Positions 57,301-64,000 of a stretch of 64,000 bases of DNA are shown piece after piece (position 1 is the stretch's first letter; each line of letters begins with the position of its first letter). The stretch is from Tigriopus japonicus. Taxonomy: Eukaryota; Arthropoda; Copepoda; Harpacticoida; Harpacticidae. Below the pieces are notes generated by a model. The model searched no databases and was not told the origin of the DNA. It saw nothing but the letters and a program-made list of their open reading frames with translations. Made by a program: the position numbers and the translations under genes. The DNA is taken from positions 5,946,788 through 6,010,787 of the forward strand of contig CM021321.1 of assembly GCA_010645155.1 (NCBI GenBank). The letters are read 5' to 3'.

Positions 57301-60300
57301 CCTTTAAACTGACCTCTGAGAAGTTAAGTTATTGATGAAACATCTTTCAATGCAAACAACTATCAGTATGTACCATTCAAATATGGCAAGGAGCGGGAGT
57401 TGGATTAGGAAGGAGCTCATGGAAAACCTAGAGCACTATGTTATTATAGTGCTCTAGGAATACCCATTTTCAGGGATGTGCTAACTCTTTTACAAAACAA
57501 AGAATCTTCTTGTGACTTCTTTTGGAAACGCCCCTGTTTGGCTCAAAGGATGATATTAGTCAAGGAAAACAAAATACATAGAATCATCTGCTCGAGGGTT
57601 CAACTGATGACTTTTTGAAGTCGAATTCCAGTCATGCAAATGCCTTTGTTTTAATAGGCTAAAGAGGATAAGCATTTCTGTATGTCATTTTCTTAGTTTC
57701 AGCATTTCAGCACCTCGTTCACTAGAGACGAATTGCCCACGTTTGTTTTTTGCTACTTGTTTGTTTGGAAAAGTGCGCTTAACTTCACGCTTCAAAATAC
57801 CAAAATACCTCATCATACATCATCTATCCACGGTGATCCAGATGGCTTTTGAAAACACATTCATCATCAGCTGAATTATTTGAGTTTGAATGATCCATTT
57901 TGACCCCAAAAAGCCAAAACAACGCTACAGTTATATCAAAAGCAAATTCCTAAGCACTTTATTTAGCTTTTTTATGTCGAGAAACAAAATGATTTTTTTC
58001 GAGCTTTGAAGGTTATGTCAAAATAGCATAAAACACTTAAAATACATTTTTTGATAAAAAAAAGTTCCAATGTCAAAGGCACTCAAAGTTGGGAAATATG
58101 TAGAGATTTTGAAAAATTGGGTTCATATTTCATCTTTCGATTTTAGGTCTTTTTGACCATAAACCTTGAAGAAATCCTAAATTTGAAGATGTAGAACTGT
58201 AGAACTTTTTATTTTGTATTTTTTGTTGAACACGCAATAAAGTGTGTGCAAATCAATTAAAATCATTTCTTGATTGTGATATCAGGTCATCATTATTGTC
58301 ACAAAAGTAAATATAATATTTTGACATATTTTGACATAAGCTTCAAAAGTTCAAAATTCCATTTTCTTTTGAGTCATTAAAAAGCTACATGAAATCATCG
58401 GTATAATGTTTTTTGATATAACTGCAGCGTTTATTGGCTTTTGGGGCCAATAATGGATCATTCAAACCGAAATGACTCCGTTGCTAGTGAAGGTATTTTT
58501 ATTCAATTCAAATTCAACAAGCAACTAATTAGCTAGTAGAACAAATATTCATGCCATAAATGGTCGTTCATTTCTCTTGCCATGTTTATTGTTTAGACTA
58601 AGACCATCATTTTATCATATGCATTTTATCATCATATCAAATGGACAAGAATGTCCATTTTTGACTAATGTGCATTTTTCGGGGTTTTGTTTGCGTGGTC
58701 ATCGTTAACAAGGCCGAAATGAGACGTACTTTTCAAGACTCTCCAAAGAGGTAATTTGTCTCAAGGAGGAATTCTTCATTAATAAAGCAGATTTTGTAGC
58801 AACTTCAAAAAGTTACATGGGCTGGATGAGACTCGACAAAAACACTAAACGAAATAATGAGAAAACTTGCAGCTTTGATATATGGAGGTTCCGAGAATCC
58901 TAGACAACTAAGTTACATTTGGACTCGTTCATTTTGCAAGGAGCAACCTACAACGTAATAAAATGAACAAGACAACATTGTGATCTTGATAATTCAAGAT
59001 CTCAATTACTGAAAAAGCCCAATTAGAAGTTCTATATGATGATAAACAGAACAAAAAAGGCTTGAAGCGAATTCAAGGTTAATGAAAGCCCTTTAAGACC
59101 TCGATGAAATTTGCAACTAGTTTTTTGACCTTGAAAAACATCTCTTCAATTTAATTGTTCTCATAGTGGAATCAGTTTAATCAATTTATTAGTTTGTAAG
59201 TTACCAGACTAAAGCCGGTCATAGTCTATTTTTTTCCCCATGAATTCGGTTTGGAATTAAGGAAAGTTAATAAATCAATTGCTTTCAAGGTGAAAGCTGA
59301 AAAGTCCCCCAACAATTCCCGCAGAAAGAAATTGTAAATGTAATGTGTAATTAAATGGAAAAACTTCCCCGAATCTCCTTAGTTGGACATCTGCAGTTTT
59401 TTTGTTTCGAATAGAAAAGCCGAGTTCTTTCCGCTTTGATCCCTCTTGTTTTTTAGCTTTCATCACTTACAAATTTGAGTAGTTTGCGGCCCATCATCTT
59501 CAATAAGCTTGGACTGGATGTACATGATTCTTTTTTATCGCCACGCTTGCTAGGAACCTTTTGCACTTCAGGATGAACCGGTGATGAATCTACAGAATTG
59601 TTGGTTTCTTCCATTATGGTGTTCCAACTCAAACTAGCATCGTTCACTTTTGCTTTCACTTTCGCTTTCAGCTGGTGAGAATGATTAGGAATGACGTAAA
59701 ACAAATCCGCAAGCTGGATTGTTGTAAACCCCAATGACGGATTTGGATGCGCCTTGTTATCTTCCATTCACCATTCAGCAAATATTGAGACAAAATAAGC
59801 GAGAGAAGAAGGATCCGAGGATCTCACTGAACTGACAAATCACAAACGAGACTCATCATTGGAGCTCGAACGGATCACCGTTTACTCTTTAATTTTGTGA
59901 CAAGGTCATGAATGTTCTTCTGCTGAAGGACTCAAAAGCATGAAGTATAACAAACATGTGAATACTCTGCACGTGTCTGGGAGTTTAGATGTCATTGGGA
60001 GAATCTCAAATGTTCAAGCGAAGAGAAAAACATGGAACGCCTTGGAATTTGAGGTCTTTTTTATGTGGATGTTGAAACGAGTGTCCCCAACAAATCTTGC
60101 TTCAAATGGGCTCATCTTTTGTGTCAAAGTAACAATTCATACTTTTGTACTCTGATTATCGTAGACAACCACGATGCATTTCAATCAAATTTCCTTTCGA
60201 CCACAATTCTTGGCACAATTTTTATGAAAAAATATGCATCCTCAGCAAAAAAAAACAATGGGATCAAATCAGTGTCTATCAGACGAGCTCTGAGGTTTCA

Positions 60301-61671
60301 TAAAACCGCATAAGAACAAACACATAAAAATCTTGGACTTCACTCGATTTGCCAGAAAACATTTGGACTATACAGTACATAAACCAAGGGATGCGTGAGT
60401 GTCGCAAAATTGGCTATTTCACGGCTCAACAAATAATGATATCATTGTGGTGTCATCTGCAAAACGGCACAGTTCTGTTCTTGGTAGATTGATATCAAAA
60501 GTGATAATTGATTTTGATGGCTGGTTGATTTTCCTGCGGTCGCTTCAATTTAACAAAGGTCATCGTCACATTTTCTCCAATAAGTCTGGTTTTGGAATCG
60601 TTCGGTTACACCTTCCTACTTCTACCCAACAAAATGACAATCACAATCTCGTTGGGGGTCGACTTTAGCCCTCTTTAGCTCAGAAAAGGCGTGATTTGCT
60701 CACATTTCACAGCCAGTGATCGCGTTGAACTTCAACGTCACGGCTCCATAGTTTTTTCTTTCCAACACTACGACATGATTTAGAAGAATCCTCTGCAGGA
60801 AGGTTGAGAGTCAAAAATCCATGTCTGTCAAGGTCGAGTCTTTTACGGTTGACATCACGTAAGTTTTCATATCCATTAATAGATGGCTGACAGACATGTG
60901 TAACGTTTCAAACAAGCGAAAAAAGTTTCAATCATTCATTCTAGGAAAAACATGATTGGGACAAGTGAAACAAAGCATTGTTCCTGCTCTTTCTCATTAC
61001 TGAGAAATTAAAATCCCTTTCCTTTTGATATATAACGTTTCACTCTGAGAGCCCTGACGATTTCCACTTGAAAATATTCGGATGAAATATAGTAATTCTG
61101 GCTATCAAAACGAGTGAGCTCTCAAATTTGGATCTCCACCTATTAATGAACTAAGGGCTTCTACCGTTTGTTCAAATAAAGGTCGTTTGTCTTGCAATTA
61201 CCCGATCGTTAAGCACTCCTTTTCGAAACATCAATGTTTCCTTCAATTCAACAGAAATTATCAAGAACACACCATTCTTTCAAAAAATGCCAGGAAATAA
61301 ATTTGACCGCCATAGAAGCCATCAATACTATCAGTTGCTCTTCAAAGAATCTACCTCTCGCATGTTTATGAGTCGATAATGACTTGCTGGAAAAGAAATT
61401 TCAAGTCAAGCCTTTGTCCCAAAGTTACTCTTTTTTAAAGGTGTTTGTAATGAAAATAGCATCGCTTTTCAACTCAAAAAACACCATATCACCACTGAAC
61501 TTTTATTCCGCCGTTATAAAGTAACCCCTAGAACTCAAAATGTACAAATCGTGGTGATATTTTTGCATTTGGGGTCCCACGTACCTCATCCGATGGGTCT
61601 GCTCGAGCGTAGAACCGTCCAAGATCTTTGACGGGTGGATTGGTATCCCCTCCCACGATGAATTCGGCCAT
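36332..61671 (-). CDS. PPIP5K: PPIP5K / Vip1 diphosphoinositol-pentakisphosphate kinase
   Basis: A cytosolic bifunctional enzyme: the ATP-grasp kinase makes 1-IP7 and IP8 inositol pyrophosphates, and the C-terminal histidine-phosphatase-like domain counteracts it. With first exon 61671-61585 the core exons are 52478-52299, 52237-52006, 51939-51814, 51340-51210, 51142-50952, 50880-50686, 50617-50339, 50273-50002, 42414-42177, 41825-41667, 41300-40808, 40735-40475, 40401-40171, 40109-40008, 39180-38836, 38575-38425, 38354-38301, 37997-37326, 37095-36907 and 36483-36332. All phases agree; the total is 1,579 residues. Kinase markers are [54 protein letters not shown] and [12 protein letters not shown]. 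The phosphatase domain opens with [12 protein letters not shown] (392-403) and has [20 protein letters not shown]. The tail keeps SSSAPNL and [11 protein letters not shown], found in vertebrate PPIP5Ks, plus a poly-Asp run. Optional exons and alternative starts are listed separately. Confidence 0.95.
38850..38925 (-). repeat. Poly-aspartate (GAY) tract in PPIP5K exon
   Basis: A GAT/GAC trinucleotide run encodes about 20 Asp residues broken once by Asn. It lies in the poorly conserved tail, between [17 protein letters not shown] and YNLQSETR. It is probably length-variable. Confidence 0.85.
39845..39925. mobile_element. Partial GGTCAC-family fold-back element
   Basis: The words TTATTGTGACC, GTGGCC and TTTTTACCTGCGACTGTTTT match the right arm of the elements at 12247-12735 and 14221-14365. 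It is in a PPIP5K intron. The left arm is missing. Confidence 0.6.
41667..41825 (-). CDS. PPIP5K: PPIP5K optional exon 2 (53 codons)
   Basis: A phase 2-2 exon (159 nt, acceptor GAATATAG|GAAAAA, donor GAAAG|GTTCAA) encoding [20 protein letters not shown] and an acidic Asn-rich segment. Vertebrate PPIP5Ks pass directly from the LLDxDSD region to VKxRLHE. Skipping this exon restores that spacing ([17 protein letters not shown]). So it is a candidate alternative or lineage-specific insert on the surface of the phosphatase-like domain. Confidence 0.65.
42623..42951. mobile_element. hAT-like MITE, copy 2 (in PPIP5K intron)
   Basis: It begins TAGTGATGGACCGAAAGCGC and ends GGTCCATCACTA. The flanking 8-mers ATTACATG (42615-42622) and GTTACATG (42952-42959) match at 7 of 8. 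The body matches 11746-12086 along its length, with 'tttcggtttcggtt' repeats near both ends. Confidence 0.85.
42960..45216. other. PPIP5K intron, no exon recognised
   Basis: Intronic. A plus-strand open frame at 43814-44122 (102 residues) has somewhat protein-like composition ([20 protein letters not shown]) but no family match or splice partner that I can identify. 44.1-44.9 kb is AT-rich. Confidence 0.4.
45217..45280 (+). mobile_element. Solo LINE/SINE 3' tail
   Basis: GGAATCCCATTCCTTGTAAC and GGTAATAAAAAATCCGCAAC, followed by an A run. It is the same tail as on the LINE at 12934 and the SINE at 7051, here on the plus strand and with everything 5' missing, as after severe 5' truncation on integration. 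Confidence 0.6.
45587..45661. repeat. Dispersed repeat, copy 1
   Basis: The block GAATTTCCATTGTACTAATC to TGGCTTGAGCCATCCTTG matches 48508-48576 with about ten differences. No inverted ends were identified, so its class is unknown. Confidence 0.55.
45899..46770. mobile_element. MITE-like element with GGGCCCGG ends
   Basis: The left end TAGGGCCCGGAAAAACATTT is inverted at the right end (AAATATTTCCGGGCCCTA). It is about 870 bp and AT-rich inside. Both flanks contain GTGAT. A solitary right end (TCCGGGCCCTAGTGATG) is present at 47175-47195. No coding frame. Confidence 0.6.
46771..48250. other. PPIP5K intron, no exon recognised
   Basis: About 1.5 kb of AT-rich intronic DNA holding only the solitary GGGCCCGG element end at 47175-47195. 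Confidence 0.45.
48251..48492. mobile_element. Palindromic MITE, copy 2
   Basis: The left end CGGTTGTTGAGGTAGTTTTG and right end CAAAACTACATCAACAACCG are near-perfect inverses. The body is also palindromic around 'gctgcgtttttcaatcgcaact', so the element folds into one long hairpin. It is a homologue of 19127-19365. Confidence 0.8.
48508..48576. repeat. Dispersed repeat, copy 2
   Basis: It matches 45587-45661, same orientation, including TGTATTTTGAAAGTAA and CTGGCTTGAGCCATCCTTG. The class is not known. Confidence 0.55.
48747..48944 (-). CDS. PPIP5K: PPIP5K cassette exon 1 (66 codons)
   Basis: A phase 1-1 exon (198 nt, acceptor TTCTTTCTCAG|AT, donor AATG|GTGCGT) encoding [20 protein letters not shown] and a Pro/Ser/Asn-rich end with CTCSGQDC. 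If skipped, the flanking exons join as GGQG-EYAG, matching vertebrate GGQGDYAG exactly. So the conserved isoform omits it, and inclusion adds 66 residues inside the phosphatase-like domain. Confidence 0.7.
52550..52666 (-). CDS. PPIP5K: PPIP5K alternative first coding exon D
   Basis: It encodes [20 protein letters not shown] and an Arg/Ser-rich end HEFYSNSR (39 codons, donor CTCGC|GTATAA, phase 0). A possible acceptor TTGTTGTTCAG at 52727 would place the ATG at 52666 after a short 5' UTR. The Ser/Arg content suggests phosphorylation sites. It joins in frame to the [11 protein letters not shown] exon at 52478. Confidence 0.5.
53471..53488 (-). CDS. PPIP5K: PPIP5K possible first coding exon C (6 codons)
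   Basis: ATGACAGTTTTTAAGTTG|GT encodes MTVFKL followed by the good donor GTAAGA, in phase 0 with exon 52478. So short a coding stretch could be chance; it would give the shortest N-terminus. Confidence 0.35.
53489..54845. other. PPIP5K 5' intronic/upstream DNA, no exon recognised
   Basis: AT-rich and gene-free. It may contain a promoter for the short PPIP5K first exon C. Confidence 0.4.
54911..55893. other. Assembly gap (983 Ns)
   Basis: A run of N. Open frames reported across it are artefacts. It lies inside the nested LINE. Confidence 0.99.
55894..56031 (-). pseudogene. LINE reverse-transcriptase fragment
   Basis: The minus-strand translation [20 protein letters not shown] and [20 protein letters not shown] is the finger/palm region of non-LTR retrotransposon reverse transcriptases (FDKVDH...LL-L---G--GK---W---FL--R-Q-V-V-G). 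The remainder runs into the gap. It may be the same family as the fragment at 12934-13484. Confidence 0.8.
56654..59470. other. PPIP5K upstream intron, no exon recognised
   Basis: About 2.8 kb of AT-rich DNA between candidate first exons. Only a short perfect hairpin at 57427-57458 stands out. Confidence 0.45.
57427..57458. repeat. Perfect 13-bp-arm hairpin
   Basis: CCTAGAGCACTAT, loop GTTATT, then ATAGTGCTCTAGG. The arms are perfectly complementary. Confidence 0.8.
59471..59767 (-). CDS. Candidate first coding exon B (99 codons)
   Basis: The ATG at 59767 opens 99 codons ending at LLKF|GTAAGT, a consensus donor, in phase 0. The product [20 protein letters not shown] continues with a Ser/Lys-rich part; no family recognised. 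It could be another alternative N-terminus of PPIP5K, since the next recognised downstream exon (52478) accepts phase 0, or the start of an unrelated unrecognised gene. Confidence 0.4.
59768..61584. other. Intronic/intergenic, nothing recognised
   Basis: About 1.8 kb without a coding exon, RNA gene or transposon that I can support. The open frames at 60065-60313 and 60399-60668 have no motif. Confidence 0.4.
61585..61671 (-). CDS. PPIP5K: PPIP5K canonical first coding exon A
   Basis: It encodes [20 protein letters not shown] then YARADPSDE (29 codons) and ends at the good donor GAG|GTACGT, phase 0. Joined to exon 52478 ([11 protein letters not shown]), it mirrors the vertebrate PPIP5K2 start, which has FFVGPEDTE, then a Tyr/Phe/His segment, then an acidic run before VVGIC. 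That similarity, over 9 kb away, is the reason for linking it to this gene. Confidence 0.65.
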
Positions 61672-64000
61672 GTTGGTTTCTTTCCCGTTAATTCAAGCCC
61701 CCATGTTTTTCACCAAGTTAAGGCTTTTGAACCTTGAAGTTAAACCACTACCCAAGGATTTGTGTGCACCTGTTTGGCATTGAAGTTGTAACTTACTAGA
61801 GACACACAGCTCGTTTACTTGCTCAGTGGCTTTCTTTTTTTTGAGTTTTAAGAGTTCTACCTTTACTGTTCAGAAACCTCTGATCAGGTTTGCTGGGCTC
61901 TAAATGAACGAGGAGGTCAGAAAAAGACTTGTTTGATGCCAGCACATTTTTGAGAGGAGGTTAGAATAGCAGAGTTATATGAATTATGTGCAAATGATTT
62001 GAAGTAATTTACGAACAAAACGTAAGCTAGAGAACGATCAAATATACAATTGAGACTTGCATCGTATCAGAATGCTCATAATAGCACTGCTAATCTTTTG
62101 AATCTGAAAATTGATGTTTGACTCAAAATTTTTAAGAAACTAATTCATCGCACAAATGTCTGATACTAGTAAGGATAGGGAGTAATTGTAATTGCAATTC
62201 AATTACAATTTCATAGATCAAGAAATTGTAATTGAGGACATTTTTGCCCATGTAGTTGACGAATTTCGAATTATAAATTACCGATTACTTTTTTAAAATG
62301 TCACGAATACCAACTGACCGTAAAGTCGAAATTTCAGCATTAGAAGAACAATAACCTTGCATTAACTTGATGCCCCTAACAAATAGCTTATGTTATGATG
62401 AGGTACCTGAGGTGCAATATTCAATCAACTTTCAAACCAGAAAAACTTTCAATTATCGTTTTTTAGTTCAAGCCTATCACAACCAAGACCAGACCAGCAC
62501 TGCACAAACAAAGTTTTAAAAAACTTTTATATCTTGCATTCACAAACCTTATCTCTTTCTAAGAAGAAGCAAATGCTTTTTGATTGATGGTATTGCAATA
62601 TTTTTTAACATTTTATCCCATTCAAAAGCTTTCGGTTTTGGTTTAACACTCTTGCAGTTGAACCTTTCAGGTATTGTAAATCTTCAGTTAATCTATTACT
62701 ACTTACAATTGATAGGTCTACTAATCTTTCATAAGTTTGGGTAAGCAAAAACGCGAAAGCAACGAAAAAATTGTAATTGTAACGAATTACATTTTTCAAG
62801 TAACTGACTTATTTCTGGATGCTTGTCTGGAAGCCAATCCCAGACTCTGAACTTCGTTTTCCTTTTCTCAGCCAGTTTTGTTCAATTTGGCCTTCAGGAT
62901 GTTTTAATGGTTCCAACACTGGAAAGAGGGAGACATCGTCGTAGTTAGCTTTCTCTTCTCTCACGAGAACAAAATGGCTTAAGGGTGACGGGAATTTCGA
63001 TTAGAAAGTACTTTTTTCGATTCAATTCCTCTGATAAACTTGGCCCGGAAAAAGGAGTTTAATTAAAACAAAACGGGATGGTTTTGAAACAAAATCCTCG
63101 CACGACGATTTGGAAAGCAAATAATGGCACACGCACCAAGGTTGCTCAAATAAGCGTTTTAAATCATACCGCAAGCGGTAAAAGGGTAAAACCGGTAAAA
63201 CAGGGCCGTTGGCTGTGTTGAGTAAAAAGCTAATTACATTAATGAAACATGTATGTAATATAGGACTTTATATTTCATTTTCTTGCAAATAAATTGAGCA
63301 TATGATCAACCTGGTGCAAGCAGAGGTCTCAAGATGTGAAATACGGATCGTTTCCCAGGCGTTAGAACAGGGATCCTTAAACTATTTTGACCCAGGGCCC
63401 CCTCAGAGCTTCTTTAGAAGCCTGGGGCCCCTTACATCACCACCATCCCCTCACACGCATACTCCACAAAAAACTTTAAAAATCCTTCAGATAAGTATTT
63501 TCTAAGTAATGGTTCAAACATTCGAAAAAAGAATCAATTGAAAATAGATAATAAAAAACACAAGATGTGTAATTCCGTAAATAACAGCGGGAAGTAATTA
63601 ACAAGGGAAAAAGATTCAAAAGTCAACATGAAAATGGAGGAGCTTGATCGAAGTGGCAACTTTAAACAATCATGATTCTCAATCAAATTTAACAGCCTTT
63701 TTTGAAATTCGCCTTTCAATTTACCGTACCAAGCAACTTCAATGAAATTTAAATCATTATCGTGGTGACCAATGAACAGCGCGTTGTTTTAACTTTAAGG
63801 TAAATGAGGTAAAAACCTTTAAATTCAAAAACTTTATACTGAACACTGTGTGATCAGGAATCTCAGCAAGTTTGCTTCCCTCAAAGCCTTGCCAAGTTTC
63901 TATTGGTATCATATTAGTTTGGAAATTACAAGTTCAGATACTCACTCATATTCATCATGGAATATTGTATTTTACTCTGCTCATCTATCACGCAGTTATG
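61672..64000. other. No gene recognised; repeats only
   Basis: The region upstream of PPIP5K exon A would hold its promoter. At 62181-62805 there is an AT-rich segment bounded by TAATTGTAATTGCAATT and TTGTAATTGTAACGAATTAC, probably a small transposon. At 63140-63235 lies an arm of the repeat family seen at 14771-15130. The rest is unremarkable. Confidence 0.4.

Overview
This is a nuclear window from an animal, most likely an arthropod and plausibly a crustacean such as a copepod. The evidence is compact spliced genes with GT-AG introns, a Polycomb protein of arthropod architecture (Scm), an FMRFamide-receptor-like GPCR, and AT-rich intergenic DNA full of short non-autonomous transposons. No prokaryotic features are present. 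The taxon is my inference; the sequence does not fix it. One run of Ns (54911-55893) is an assembly gap.

Layout. 1-20 kb is gene-poor: one intronless GPCR (2681-3781, minus) among MITEs, a tRNA-derived SINE, LINE debris, a GGTCAC fold-back family and a decayed Tc1/mariner fragment. 20.1-31.7 kb is gene-dense. On the minus strand, in transcription order, lie RPS19BP1/AROS, DPM2, nicotinamide riboside kinase, TRIT1 and ECI1. The first four are separated by only 26, 92 and 124 bp, and a strong splice acceptor sits 10 nt before the TRIT1 ATG, so a polycistronic arrangement is possible. On the plus strand follow a TREX-like exonuclease, PGAP2 (two alternative TM1-coding first exons) and, 26 bp later, FANCE. 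31.9-35.0 kb (minus) is Scm, convergent with FANCE.

36.3-61.7 kb (minus) is one large gene for a PPIP5K (Vip1-type inositol pyrophosphate kinase/phosphatase-like protein). I joined 22 coding exons whose phases all agree. There are up to four possible in-frame first coding exons over 9 kb and two optional phase-matched exons inside the phosphatase-like domain. Its introns hold several MITEs, a LINE reverse-transcriptase fragment and the assembly gap. 61.7-64 kb has no gene I can support.

The genes are mostly housekeeping: GPI/dolichol glycosylation (DPM2, PGAP2), tRNA modification (TRIT1), NAD salvage (NMRK), ribosome biogenesis (RPS19BP1), fatty-acid oxidation (ECI1), DNA repair and degradation (FANCE, TREX), Polycomb silencing (Scm) and inositol pyrophosphate signalling (PPIP5K). 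All names come from recognising motifs and family sequence by eye; no search was run.
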